Source: Streptomyces flavofungini
GTDB lineage: Bacteria; Actinomycetota; Actinomycetes; Streptomycetales; Streptomycetaceae
Direction of reading: 5' to 3'
Assembly (NCBI RefSeq): GCF_030388665.1
Contig: NZ_CP128846.1
Coordinates: forward strand, 6,398,501 to 6,462,500
DNA length: 64,000 nt
Position numbers and translations under genes: made by a program. Positions 51,126-59,175 of the stretch are shown piece by piece. A model generated the notes under the pieces. That model did no database searches. It was not told the DNA's origin and was given only the letters and a program-made list of their open reading frames with translations. The stretch's first letter is position 1. The number at the start of each line of letters is the position of its first letter.

Positions 51126-51779
51126 GTGAGCAACTTCCTGATGGCCCCCCTGCCGGAGCACGGCCAGACCAGCGACCCGCTGTGGCTGAAGCTGTGGCAC
51201 GCCTACGAGCCGCTCATCACCTCGCTGCGCTGCCTGCCGCTCCTCACCAACGTGGAGATCAGCGGCGGAATGTTCGGCATCACCACCGAACTCAACGACG
51301 GCTCGCACCTGTGGATCTCCTCGGTCGCGGACCTTCCCCTCAACCCGGCCGAGGCCGAGGGCTTCCAGGTCACACGGCGACACTTCGACAACCCGACCGT
51401 CGACGAGCTGATCTACGACTCCACAGAAGACGGGGCGCAGTCCGAGCACCGCAACAACCCGGTGCCTCTCCTGCAGGCCGTCGCCGCCTTCGTCAGGGAC
51501 CGTCAATTCGGGCCGGAGATCATCGACCTGTACTCCGTCTACCTCCAAGCGGTGACGGCGAAGCACGAGCCGCTGAACACGGTGGTGTGCGGGCGCGCCG
51601 ACGACCGTCAGCAGGCGTTGGCCTGCTACGAGGGCTTCATCGACAAGGAGATGACCCCAAAGGGCTGGCGCCGGATCCACGAGCAGGGCGGCACCGAGTG
51701 GCCCGTGTCCGTGTGGGAGTGCGAGGGCGAAGTCGTCACCGTGTCCATCGTCCGCGACGGCGAGGCCATCCTTCGATGA
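51126..51779 (+). CDS. hypothetical early protein
   Basis: The 217-residue soluble protein contains SGGMFGITTELNDGSHLWIS, then FQVTRRHFDNPTVDELIYDS and ACYEGFIDKEMTPKGW. No known motif is visible. It has the start-associated element and overlaps the next gene by four bases. Confidence 0.65.
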   Translation: MSNFLMAPLPEHGQTSDPLWLKLWHAYEPLITSLRCLPLLTNVEISGGMFGITTELNDGSHLWISSVADLPLNPAEAEGFQVTRRHFDNPTVDELIYDSTEDGAQSEHRNNPVPLLQAVAAFVRDRQFGPEIIDLYSVYLQAVTAKHEPLNTVVCGRADDRQQALACYEGFIDKEMTPKGWRRIHEQGGTEWPVSVWECEGEVVTVSIVRDGEAILR

Positions 51780-51988
51780 GCGCCGCAGACAAACAGGAGA
51801 CCGCAGCGGAATCCGTCGGCGGGCGCTGTCACTGCCTCATCGCGCACGCGCAGAACGACAAGGAGCGCGCCGAAGTCCAGACAGGCTTGGACAACGCGCT
51901 CCGGACGAACGACGCCCACGCCGTCCTGGTCGCCTGCCTTCAGCTCATGGCGCCCTGCCCGGCTCGCGACGAGCAGGTGACGCGGTGA
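51776..51988 (+). CDS. small hypothetical protein
   Basis: The 70-residue protein begins MSAADKQETAAESVGGRCHC and has a helix (ERAEVQTGLDNALRTND). ATGA and GTGA overlaps couple it on both sides. Function unknown. Confidence 0.6.
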   Translation: MSAADKQETAAESVGGRCHCLIAHAQNDKERAEVQTGLDNALRTNDAHAVLVACLQLMAPCPARDEQVTR

Positions 51989-52134
51989 ACGTCATACACG
52001 CGCTGCTCGTGCTCGCCGTAGCCACTGCCTCTGGCCTGCTCGTGCTCGTCGCCGACGAACTGCGCTGGCAAGCCCGCAACCGGCGCCCCCGCTGCACATC
52101 GTGCGGCCAGCACCACCGCAACTCCCACCGCTGA
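51985..52134 (+). CDS. very small membrane protein with CxxC-H-H
   Basis: This 49-residue protein has one membrane span (IHALLVLAVATASGLLVLV) and a cytoplasmic tail CTSCGQHHRNSH that could bind zinc. The GTG overlaps the upstream stop by four bases. It is below usual gene-calling length, but coupling and composition support it. Confidence 0.6.
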   Translation: MNVIHALLVLAVATASGLLVLVADELRWQARNRRPRCTSCGQHHRNSHR

Positions 52135-52137
52135 ACC

Positions 52138-52176
52138 CCTGTCCGGCCCGGCCCCGAACAGCCCGGGCCGGACAGG
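52138..52176 (+). terminator. 14-bp hairpin between cassettes
   Basis: CCTGTCCGGCCCGG (52138-52151) pairs exactly with 52163-52176 around an 11-base loop, two bases before the next start-associated element. Confidence 0.75.
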
Positions 52177-52178
52177 CC

Positions 52179-52190
52179 CACCTCTTGGAG
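52179..52190 (+). repeat. start-associated element 4 (CACCTCTTGGAG)
   Basis: It ends eight bases before the GTG at 52199. Confidence 0.85.
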
Positions 52191-52198
52191 AACACCTC

Positions 52199-52681
52199 GT
52201 GGGATACGCCATTTACATCCAGACCCCCGACGGCAAGGACGCTGAAGGAGACGAGAACTACTTCTGCTTCGCCTCGACGGCGATGCCGCGCACTCTCGAC
52301 GCGATGACCAACTTCGGGATGCTCGTCGACCTGCCCATCCCGACCTTCCCAAAGCTGTCCGAGTACCAGCTGAAGCGAGCGGACTTCCTGCCCCGCACAG
52401 AGCCCGACAAGGACATCGCCGGCCGCGTCGCCGCGTACCGAGCCGCATACCTGGCGGTCAAGGACGCCTCGGAGCCCGAACCGACGGGCATCCCCGCGTA
52501 CAAGCTGGAGCACAACGACGGCTACCTGGTCACCGTTGCGGAGATTACCGCCGCGCTGACCAACTACGAGGCGAACGCGAACGTGGACATAGCCGAGATG
52601 CCCGTAGGCGACCTGACATGGCCGACCTGGACGGCCTTCCTGCGCCGAGCCAAGTCGCTCGGCGGCCTGCGCACCTACTGA
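52199..52681 (+). CDS. hypothetical early protein
   Basis: The 160-residue protein begins MGYAIYIQTPDGKDAEGDEN and includes YFCFASTAMPRTLDAM and DLTWPTWTAFLRRAKSLGGL. No motif is recognised. It forms its own cassette between two hairpins, directly before the methyltransferase. Confidence 0.6.
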   Translation: MGYAIYIQTPDGKDAEGDENYFCFASTAMPRTLDAMTNFGMLVDLPIPTFPKLSEYQLKRADFLPRTEPDKDIAGRVAAYRAAYLAVKDASEPEPTGIPAYKLEHNDGYLVTVAEITAALTNYEANANVDIAEMPVGDLTWPTWTAFLRRAKSLGGLRTY

Positions 52682-52693
52682 CCCGGCTTCTTC

Positions 52694-52721
52694 GCCCGGC
52701 CCCGCCGACGCGGGGCCGGGC
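52694..52721 (+). terminator. 12-bp hairpin between cassettes
   Basis: GCCCGGCCCCGC (52694-52705) pairs with GCGGGGCCGGGC (52710-52721) around CGAC, ten bases before the next start-associated element. Confidence 0.75.
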
Positions 52722-52730
52722 CCCCGCGCG

Positions 52731-52741
52731 AACTCTTGGAG
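52731..52741 (+). repeat. start-associated element 5 (AACTCTTGGAG)
   Basis: Two bases differ from the consensus at the 5' side. It ends 13 bases before the ATG at 52755. Confidence 0.8.
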
Positions 52742-52754
52742 AACGACCACCACC

Positions 52755-54254
52755 ATGGCCACAGTCATCGACCTGCTGTGTGGCGCCGGAGGCAGCAGCA
52801 CCGGCCTCGTCGAAGCCGGGTACGAACTGATCCTCGGGATCAACCACTGGCAACTCGCGATCGACACCCACTCCGCCAACCACCCCAACGCCGAACACGC
52901 GACCATCGACATCTCCGGCTTCCCCATGCGCTACCTGCCCAACGCCGACGTGCTCTGGGCGTCGGTCATCTGCACGGAGATCAGCCCCGCGGGCGGACGA
53001 CGCAGGGAGACCCACCAGCTTGACCTTCTCGATCTGCTCCAGGAGGAGCAAGACGAGTGGGCGACCCTGACCAAGGACGCCTTCGAACGGACCCGCGTCA
53101 CCGGCTGGTGCGTCGTACGCGCCGCCGAAGCCAAGCGGTTCAAGGCGATCGTCGTGGAGAACGTCGTCGAGTTCGGTCTCGAATGGATCCTGTTCCCCAA
53201 GTGGCTCGAAGCCATGGAACTGCTCGGCTACCAGTACCAGATCGTGTGCGTGAGCAGCGCACATATCGGCGACGACACCAACATGCGCGCCCCTCAGTGG
53301 CGCGACCGCATGTACATCGCCTTCACCCTCAAGACCATGCGCAAGCCCGACCTGGAACCCAGGCCCCTCGCTCCTTGCGCCGACTGCGGCGAGGACGTGC
53401 ACGCCGTCCAGTCCTGGAACGTCGAGGGAGTCCGCATCGGGAAGTACCGTCGCGACTACCTCTACCGCTGCCCCAACACCCGCTGCCGCCACGCCATCGT
53501 CGAGCCGTACGTGCGACCGGCCAGCGACATCATCAACTGGCACGACCTCGGCACGCGGATCGGCGACCGCAAGAAGCCACTGGCGGACACCACGATGGAC
53601 CGCATCCGCGCAGGCCTCGCCAAGTTCCCCTACCGGCCCAGCTCCATCACCCTCACACACGGCAAGGACGGCGGAGACAGGGCATACGCCGTCGAGGACC
53701 GCCCTCTCCCCACCCGCACAGCCAAGCAAGGCGACGCCCTCCTGGTGCCGACCGGCGGCTCGTGGAACACCGACGCGGCGCCGGTCGACGTGCCGCTGCG
53801 CACCCGCACCACCCGCGAGAGCGAAGCTCTCGTCACGGTGAACCCGTTCATCGTGGAGTTCCGCAACCACTCCACCGCCAGTCCGGCCAGCAACCCGCTG
53901 GCCAGCGTCACCGCCCAGGGCAACCACCACGGCCTGGTGACCCACAACGGCCGCGTCCCCGACCAGGCGAGCGCCACCCTCGTCGTCCCCTACCGCAAGG
54001 CCGCCGTCAAGACGGCCGCAGAGCCCGTCCATACCCTGTCCACCCGCGACTCGGCCGCCCTCGTGCGCAGTGCCCCGACCATCGACGACTGCTATTTCCG
54101 GATGCTCAAGCCCCGCGAACAACTCCTTGGACAGAGATTCCCGGAGAAGTACGTCGTCTACGGCAACCAGGCCGAACAGACCATGCAGGCAGGCAACGCG
54201 GTCAGCGTCAACGTCGCCAGGTGGATAGGCAAGCGATTGGAACCCGTCCTGTGA
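52755..54254 (+). CDS. C5-cytosine DNA methyltransferase with an altered motif IV
   Basis: The 499-residue enzyme shows motif I (VIDLLCGAGGSSTGLVEAGY, residues 4-23), motif VI (IVVENVVEF), motif VIII-like QWRDRMYIAF, and C-terminal IX-X segments (LKPREQLLGQRFPEKYVV, AGNAVSVNVARW). The catalytic region reads ASVICTEISPAGG, so Cys73 is kept but the usual Pro before it is lost. It also has CADC...CPNTRC zinc-like pairs near 215-245. It probably methylates cytosine and may protect the phage from its own Eco29kI-like nuclease. The stop overlaps the WhiB-like gene. Confidence 0.85.
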   Translation: MATVIDLLCGAGGSSTGLVEAGYELILGINHWQLAIDTHSANHPNAEHATIDISGFPMRYLPNADVLWASVICTEISPAGGRRRETHQLDLLDLLQEEQDEWATLTKDAFERTRVTGWCVVRAAEAKRFKAIVVENVVEFGLEWILFPKWLEAMELLGYQYQIVCVSSAHIGDDTNMRAPQWRDRMYIAFTLKTMRKPDLEPRPLAPCADCGEDVHAVQSWNVEGVRIGKYRRDYLYRCPNTRCRHAIVEPYVRPASDIINWHDLGTRIGDRKKPLADTTMDRIRAGLAKFPYRPSSITLTHGKDGGDRAYAVEDRPLPTRTAKQGDALLVPTGGSWNTDAAPVDVPLRTRTTRESEALVTVNPFIVEFRNHSTASPASNPLASVTAQGNHHGLVTHNGRVPDQASATLVVPYRKAAVKTAAEPVHTLSTRDSAALVRSAPTIDDCYFRMLKPREQLLGQRFPEKYVVYGNQAEQTMQAGNAVSVNVARWIGKRLEPVL

Positions 54255-54670
54255 CCGGATTGCGCAGCGCCCTGCACGGCACCCACGTCACCGAACACGC
54301 CCCCTGCTGGGGCGACCCCGACTTCGCCGTGGCCGACGACCGATGGAACACCAGCGAGGACCTAGTCGCCATCTGTGAACCCGTCCTCTACGTCTGCGGA
54401 CACTGCCCCTACCGCGCTGCGTGCATCCGGCAAGTCATCCCGGCGAAAAGCGGGTTCACCGGTGTCTGCGGCGGCCGCATCTGGCTCAACGGGACGATCA
54501 TCGACGCCCTGCCGGAGGCGGCCCACGGCGAACTACCGCCGCCCGTGATCCGCAAGTCGTGCGGCACGGCAGCCGGAGTCCGCGCTCACCGGCGCGCCGT
54601 CGAGCAACAGTGCCGCGAATGCCTGCACTTCCGCGATGCGCCCAACCAGCTCGAACTCCCCACTCCTTGA
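54251..54670 (+). CDS. WhiB-like Fe-S protein
   Basis: The 139-residue protein has the WhiB cysteine pattern: C19 in APCWGDPDF, then C49-x2-C52-x5-C58 (VCGHCPYRAAC), which binds [4Fe-4S]. The GVWGG turn of WhiB proteins is GVCGG here (71-75), then RIWLNG. An extra Cys42 is present. Phage WhiB proteins can displace host WhiB regulators from sigma factor. The GTG overlaps the methyltransferase stop by four bases. Confidence 0.75.
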   Translation: MTGLRSALHGTHVTEHAPCWGDPDFAVADDRWNTSEDLVAICEPVLYVCGHCPYRAACIRQVIPAKSGFTGVCGGRIWLNGTIIDALPEAAHGELPPPVIRKSCGTAAGVRAHRRAVEQQCRECLHFRDAPNQLELPTP

Positions 54671-54689
54671 CCGACACGGAAGAGACCAC

Positions 54690-54860
54690 ATGACACACCA
54701 CCGCCCGATACGCGAACTCCTGGGCTCTGTCGCGGCCGTGGCCCTGCCCGTCACCGCCTGCACATCCCTGGACCCGGCGCTTCTGCCGGCGTGCCTGGGC
54801 ACCATGCTTGCCGCGACCGGGGGAGCGGTCTGCGTGCTCGCGCAGGGAGGCCGCCGTTGA
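54690..54860 (+). CDS. small membrane protein
   Basis: This 56-residue protein has two hydrophobic segments (GSVAAVALPVTACTSL and ACLGTMLAATGGAVCVLA). GGAAGAG precedes the ATG at 54690. It overlaps the next gene. Function unknown. Confidence 0.55.
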   Translation: MTHHRPIRELLGSVAAVALPVTACTSLDPALLPACLGTMLAATGGAVCVLAQGGRR

Positions 54861-55195
54861 ACAGCCCGGCGACGTACACACAAGATGAACTCCGGCACGA
54901 TGTCGCTGACCCCCACGCGTGGACAGTGCGCGTCTGCTCGGACCGGTGCAGCACCTGCATCTTCCGGCCGGGCAACCTCATGGTCTTGGAACCCGGGCGA
55001 GTCGCGGGCATGCTCAAGAAGGCCCTCGCCGAGGAGGGGCACATCGTCTGCCACAAGACCCTCGACACCGTTGCCCCGGCGATCTGCTCCGGTTTCGCCA
55101 CCCATCCCCACGGAATCGCAGCGTCGCTGGCGCTGCGTCTGGCCCAAGCCGGAGTGCTGAGGATCGTCCCCATCCAGCCGGATCAGAAGGGGTGA
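54857..55195 (+). CDS. Cys-rich phage protein (TTG start)
   Basis: The 112-residue protein contains CSDRCSTCIFRPGNLMVL and EEGHIVCHKTLD, a four-cysteine set that may hold zinc or Fe-S. Related phage proteins are common, function unknown. A TTG at 54857 is chosen: GGGAGG lies six bases upstream and it overlaps the previous stop by four bases. Confidence 0.65.
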   Translation: MNSPATYTQDELRHDVADPHAWTVRVCSDRCSTCIFRPGNLMVLEPGRVAGMLKKALAEEGHIVCHKTLDTVAPAICSGFATHPHGIAASLALRLAQAGVLRIVPIQPDQKG

Positions 55196-55197
55196 CG

Positions 55198-55650
55198 ATG
55201 ACTCGGACACGCACGAGCAGCGATGGGCCTGCGCCCGAAGAGGCCCCCGCCGAGGAGTGGTTCGAGGGCTTGCCCGGCCGACGGTTCAGGGTGGCCCTGC
55301 CCCCACGGCTGCTACTGCTCAACGCGAACCAACGGTTGAGTCCGTTCAGGCGCGCGGAACTCACGAGAGTCCTGCGCCGCGCGAGCTGGGCAGCCTCACG
55401 CGGCGTTCCACCTCTGGAGCGTGTGCACATCATCGGCGTACTCCACCCGCAGAACCGGCAGCGGCGAGACCCGGCCAACTGGTACCCGAGCTTCAAGGCA
55501 TGCGTCGACGGGCTCGTGGACCAGGGGATCTTGGAGGATGACGATCACACCCGTGTCGTGGGACCGGACATGCGGCTCGGGCATGTGGTGGAAGGCGCGC
55601 GCCTCGTCCTCCACATCCGCGAGCTGCCACCGGCGGGAACAGGGCCGTGA
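55198..55650 (+). CDS. RusA-like Holliday junction resolvase
   Basis: The 150-residue protein fits the RusA family: NANQRLSPFRRAELTRVLRR near the N-terminus and RRDPANWYPSFKACVDGLVD followed by GILEDDDHTRV, which hold the acidic metal ligands. It would cut four-way junctions formed by the recombination enzymes. AGAAGG lies before the ATG at 55198; a coupled GTG at 55192 is an alternative. It ends the operon; promoter copy 3 follows. Confidence 0.75.
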   Translation: MTRTRTSSDGPAPEEAPAEEWFEGLPGRRFRVALPPRLLLLNANQRLSPFRRAELTRVLRRASWAASRGVPPLERVHIIGVLHPQNRQRRDPANWYPSFKACVDGLVDQGILEDDDHTRVVGPDMRLGHVVEGARLVLHIRELPPAGTGP

Positions 55651-55696
55651 CCTGCAGAAATAGGGTCATCCTTGATCGAAAATCTCTCCGGAAATC

Positions 55697-55753
55697 TTGC
55701 CTTCACCCTCAATGCATATAAAATAGAAGCAGAAGGAAGGGGGAAGCCCTTCC
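55697..55753 (+). promoter_or_regulatory. early promoter, family copy 3, with leader hairpin
   Basis: TTGCCT (55697-55702), 16 bases, TAAAAT (55719-55724), with AATGCATA before the -10. GGAAGGG (55735-55741) pairs with CCCTTCC (55747-55753) right after the expected start. It drives the gene at 55774. Confidence 0.75.
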
Positions 55754-55773
55754 GATATCCCATGGGAGCGACC

Positions 55774-56082
55774 GTGACCGACCCCTTCAGCCTCGCGGGC
55801 ATCCGCCAGCGGCTGAGCGCCGCCCACATCAGCTCGGACCAGGCCGACCGACTTGCTGAAGTGATCGTGGCCTCGCTCCAGGAAACGTGTGCCAGCTCCT
55901 TCCCGGGTGCCAACTACGACAACTGGCGCCAGATGCTCCCCGAATCGCTCCTTGACCTCCTCGTCGAGGTCCTCGCCTGGACCGACGACGGACTGATCGC
56001 AGCCGACCCGATGCCGACCGGAGCGGCCAGTCGCATCCTCGAGGACCTCTGGACTAAAGGACTCATCTCCCCGGCCTCCTGA
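55774..56082 (+). CDS. hypothetical early protein
   Basis: The 102-residue helical protein (IRQRLSAAHISSDQADRLAE, LLDLLVEVLAWTDDGLIA) starts at the GTG at 55774, with GGGAG five bases upstream. Longer starts at 55762 and 55672 run into the promoter. Function unknown. Confidence 0.65.
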   Translation: MTDPFSLAGIRQRLSAAHISSDQADRLAEVIVASLQETCASSFPGANYDNWRQMLPESLLDLLVEVLAWTDDGLIAADPMPTGAASRILEDLWTKGLISPAS

Positions 56083-56084
56083 CC

Positions 56085-56132
56085 CCGCCGGGAAATCCCG
56101 GCGGTCGGGAGCGGCCACTCCCGACCGCCGGG
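56085..56132 (+). promoter_or_regulatory. two mutually exclusive hairpins before the next gene
   Basis: CCGCCGGG (56085-56092) can pair with CCCGGCGG (56097-56104). The same block, extended as 56097-56111, can instead pair over 15 bp with 56118-56132. Only one can form at a time. The second stands 12 bases before the AAGGAGG ribosome site of the gene at 56157. Confidence 0.6.
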
Positions 56133-56156
56133 CGACCCCGCACCAAGGAGGTGTGC

Positions 56157-56636
56157 ATGTCCCCGCTAGACCCATGCCCTCTCGCTGACCGCCAGGTCTG
56201 CCAGGCCACCCGTGACCTCGCGCGAGCCGTCCTGCGGCGCCTCGGCGAGACGGCGGCCAAGGTCGAGCCGCGCATCAAGACGATCGTCGTCACCAGGATC
56301 GACGCGCCCTCGCGCCACGTACTGTGGCGCCTGCACGGTGATGACGGGCGGCTCCTGCTCAAGTTCGACCCCCTCCGGACCCCCGGTGCCGTATGGGGTG
56401 GGCTTGCTGCCGACGCGTCCTTCCTCGCTGCGCTGGCCGACCTTCGGGCCCATCCGCCCGGCTACTACTACGTGCACCCCATGCCCGACCCGCGCGATCT
56501 CGCGATCCCGCTCCCCGACAACCCGCGGGGCCTCGCCCCGCGCTCCGTGGGGCTGCTCAATGGGCTGACCGCCTTCGATGAGGGCGAACGCGCCGCTGGC
56601 GTCGTCGTCACCCGTGCGGACTGCCCTCGCGCCTGA
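56157..56636 (+). CDS. hypothetical early protein
   Basis: The 159-residue protein has TRDLARAVLRRLGETAAKVE, a beta-like VLWRLHGDDGRLLLKFDP, and PPGYYYVHPMPDPRDLAIPL. AAGGAG is six bases before the ATG at 56157. No function recognised. Promoter copy 4 follows. Confidence 0.65.
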   Translation: MSPLDPCPLADRQVCQATRDLARAVLRRLGETAAKVEPRIKTIVVTRIDAPSRHVLWRLHGDDGRLLLKFDPLRTPGAVWGGLAADASFLAALADLRAHPPGYYYVHPMPDPRDLAIPLPDNPRGLAPRSVGLLNGLTAFDEGERAAGVVVTRADCPRA

Positions 56637-56660
56637 TCCGCTCTGCCGCCTCGGGGGAGG

Positions 56661-56717
56661 ATACCCATATCTCGAATGCATATAGAAAAGAAGTTTTCGA
56701 GGGTGTTCGCCCCCCTC
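56661..56717 (+). promoter_or_regulatory. early promoter, family copy 4, with leader hairpin
   Basis: The core AATGCATATAGAAA (-10 TAGAAA, 56683-56688) is kept but the -35 is poor (ATACCC, 56661-56666). Two small stems follow: GAAAA with TTTTC, and GAGGG (56699-56703) with CCCTC (56713-56717). It drives the gene at 56739. Confidence 0.6.
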
Positions 56718-56738
56718 ACTCACACACCTGGAGAACCC

Positions 56739-57086
56739 ATGCCCCCGCGCCCCGCGATCCCGACGATCGAGACACCCGACCACCACGTCGGCGCCATGCT
56801 CCTGCTCTTCCTCACCCGCGCCCCCGACGACGACCTCCTCCGCGACGCAGCCCGCCTCGTGGACCACGCCACGACCGCTGCATGGGCCCTGCGCCCGGGC
56901 GACCTCGCGACGCTCACCGTCGAGCAGTACCGGCAGCTCCTCAACTACACCGGCGCACCCCAACTCCTCGACCTGGCCCTGTACCTGCGCGGAGACAAGC
57001 GCCGCATCCGCACGCTCATCGACCACATCACCCGCGCCATGGCCGACTTCCTCGCCCACTACCCCTCGCCGCCCACACAGGGCTGA
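56739..57086 (+). CDS. hypothetical early protein
   Basis: The 115-residue helical protein shows GAMLLLFLTRAPDDDLLRDA, LATLTVEQYRQLLNYTG and IRTLIDHITRAMADFLAHY. GGAG is five bases before the ATG at 56739; a frame start at 56676 lies in the promoter itself. Function unknown. Confidence 0.65.
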   Translation: MPPRPAIPTIETPDHHVGAMLLLFLTRAPDDDLLRDAARLVDHATTAAWALRPGDLATLTVEQYRQLLNYTGAPQLLDLALYLRGDKRRIRTLIDHITRAMADFLAHYPSPPTQG

Positions 57087-57117
57087 ACCCGCCCTACCCG
57101 ACGCCCCAAGGAGAACC

Positions 57118-57390
57118 GTGAACAACCCGAACACAACGCAGTGGTGGGTCACCTACCGCGAGCCGAACCCCGCCCAGATGGACATCGTCGCCGTCGAGCC
57201 CGCCCCGGAAGACGACACCGCACGAGACGAGCGCAACGCCGAACTGGAACGGACCGGACAGTCCGCCTACAGGGTCACCGCACCCGACAAGGACACCGCG
57301 GGCGACATCGCCGCGCGCCTCTGGTCGGAGGACCTCGTCGCCAACCCCGAACGACGGGCCGCCGCAAACGCCCACATCGCTCAGCAGTAA
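57118..57390 (+). CDS. small hypothetical protein
   Basis: The 90-residue acidic protein starts MNNPNTTQWWVTYREPNPAQ and ends ERRAAANAHIAQQ. AAGGAG precedes the GTG. It lacks the start-associated element that the next gene has. Function unknown. Confidence 0.6.
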   Translation: MNNPNTTQWWVTYREPNPAQMDIVAVEPAPEDDTARDERNAELERTGQSAYRVTAPDKDTAGDIAARLWSEDLVANPERRAAANAHIAQQ

Positions 57391-57402
57391 CACCGCGACA
57401 CC

Positions 57403-57414
57403 GACCTCTTGGAG
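57403..57414 (+). repeat. start-associated element 6 (GACCTCTTGGAG)
   Basis: Identical to the consensus; ends five bases before the GTG at 57420. Confidence 0.85.
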
Positions 57415-57419
57415 ACCCC

Positions 57420-57983
57420 GTGAACCACAACTCGATCGCACTGAAAGCCCTGCGTGCCCGCATCGCCCGACGGCACGGCATCCACCCCGACATCGTGGAG
57501 AACGCACAGCGCATCACCCTCAAGCACTTCCACGCCGAAGCCCAGGAACCCGCCGTCGCCCTCGCCGGACACGCCTGCGACCACTACCTCCGCCTGGCCA
57601 TACCCACCACCCGCTTCGCCGCCACACTCACCTCCAGCTCCCTGCTGATCGCGGACCGAGAGGCCGATGGCCGCCTGCACTGGGAGGCATACGTACAGCG
57701 GGAAGCCGCCGCCGCGACAGCCATCCACCGCGCCCTACCCAAGACCGCGCTCCTCGGCAACTCCGAAGCCGTCCACCGCATCGGTCGGACCTTCGGCCTC
57801 ACCAAGGAAGCGACGAACGAGCTCACCGCCGAGATTGTGCTCACCCTCGCCGTGGGGCACCCCTACCGCCCCGCAGACCAAAGACACCTCACCCTGGCGG
57901 ACACCCTCACCCAGATCACCGACGACGACCTGGCCGCGCTACTCGTCCAGGGCGTCCTGATGGCTCTCAGGCGCACCGACTAG
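57420..57983 (+). CDS. hypothetical early protein
   Basis: The 187-residue protein has ALRARIARRHGIHPDIVENA, LAGHACDHYLRLAIPTTRF and FGLTKEATNELTAEIVLTLA. The frame from 57141 overlaps the previous gene, and the GTG at 57420 fits the element. It has no recognisable domain. Confidence 0.65.
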   Translation: MNHNSIALKALRARIARRHGIHPDIVENAQRITLKHFHAEAQEPAVALAGHACDHYLRLAIPTTRFAATLTSSSLLIADREADGRLHWEAYVQREAAAATAIHRALPKTALLGNSEAVHRIGRTFGLTKEATNELTAEIVLTLAVGHPYRPADQRHLTLADTLTQITDDDLAALLVQGVLMALRRTD

Positions 57984-58025
57984 GCCCGCCGCGCCGAACG
58001 CGCGATGGGAAATCACTGACCGCTA

Positions 58026-58062
58026 GCCCGTGTCGGCCCGTACTCGGCGGGCCGACACGGGC
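58026..58062 (+). terminator. 15-bp hairpin before the HsdM-like gene
   Basis: GCCCGTGTCGGCCCG (58026-58040) pairs perfectly with 58048-58062 around a seven-base loop. Confidence 0.8.
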
Positions 58063-58084
58063 GCTCACCGCGAGGAACCGTTGC

Positions 58085-59140
58085 ATGAGCCAGCTCGACC
58101 TGTTCGCCGAAGACTTCGACGAGCCACCTCCGTCACCTTCCGCCCCCGCCGCCGCGCCCCGACGATCCCTCGTCGACCTTCCGCCGGCGCCCGCCCCCGT
58201 GACCATCGACCCACCACGCCGGCCGAACCTCACACCGGTCAGGACCAATCTTGGGCACTACCGCCCCGTGCACCGCAACCCCCACGAGACCGCCTTCGAC
58301 ATCGCCGAAGCCGTCAGCTACGCCTGGCACCACAACCAGGGCGGCGACAGCATCGCAGTCCCCCTGGGCGTCGTCGCCACCCTCGCCCTGTGGCCACTGC
58401 GGGGCCCGGACGCGTACCTTGCCGCCGACTGGTGGCTCAGCCTCGACGACACCCAGCTCCTCACTGCCTTTCGCGAGTGCTGGGCCCGCTGGTGGATCAT
58501 TCGCCCCGACCTCATCGACAGGGCCACCCCCCTGCACAGATGGGTCGACGATGAGGAGCCAGACTCCAGGCGCACCTGTGCCGTACGAGCAGTCGTCGAA
58601 GCCGCCGTGACCCGGGGCCTCCTGCACCTCACCACCAGCGGCGACGCCTACCTCCGCTCCACCACGGACATTATGGGCGCCCTGCTGACCATCATGCGCT
58701 CACCGGGTGCTCACGACTCACTCGCGGAAGTCCACACGCCGCCCGACATGGCCGAACTGATGGCGCGAATGATGCTCGACGTCAAGGACATCCAGACCAG
58801 CATGACCTTCGACGAACCCGCGGGCGGGACGGGCGGAATGTACCGAGCGGCTGCGCAGGTCCTTCGGGACAACGGTGTCGATCCGCACGGATTCGGGTGG
58901 TCGCTGACGGACATTGACCCGCTCGCTGCGGCCGGGGCCGCGGTCAACGCAATCCTGTGGGATCTCGGACCGCACGTGCTGGTCGCGTGTGGCGACACGC
59001 TGCACGAGGGCAACGTCTACGCGAGAGCATCCAAGGAGGCACGCGAGTCCCTGGAGCGGCGCGACCAGCTGCAAGCGCAGGCGGCCATCCTCACGGCGGT
59101 GCGGAAAGTCCAGGCGCTGCTACAAGGTATAGCTGCCTGA
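58085..59140 (+). CDS. HsdM-like N6-methyltransferase fold lacking the catalytic motif
   Basis: The 351-residue protein has a proline-rich N-terminus. Its later half resembles type I methylase subunits: EVHTPPDMAELMARMMLD, then MTFDEPAGGTGGMYRAAAQV (the DPAxGTGG SAM loop, about residues 240-259) and WSLTDIDPLAAAGAAVNAIL. After HVLVACGDTLHEGN the NPPY/F motif expected for adenine methylation is missing and the protein ends within 45 residues. It may bind SAM or DNA without methylating, perhaps as a decoy or regulator. Confidence 0.7.
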   Translation: MSQLDLFAEDFDEPPPSPSAPAAAPRRSLVDLPPAPAPVTIDPPRRPNLTPVRTNLGHYRPVHRNPHETAFDIAEAVSYAWHHNQGGDSIAVPLGVVATLALWPLRGPDAYLAADWWLSLDDTQLLTAFRECWARWWIIRPDLIDRATPLHRWVDDEEPDSRRTCAVRAVVEAAVTRGLLHLTTSGDAYLRSTTDIMGALLTIMRSPGAHDSLAEVHTPPDMAELMARMMLDVKDIQTSMTFDEPAGGTGGMYRAAAQVLRDNGVDPHGFGWSLTDIDPLAAAGAAVNAILWDLGPHVLVACGDTLHEGNVYARASKEARESLERRDQLQAQAAILTAVRKVQALLQGIAA

Positions 59141-59175
59141 CCTGCGGAAATCTCAAGAATTGCTTGGAGAAGATC

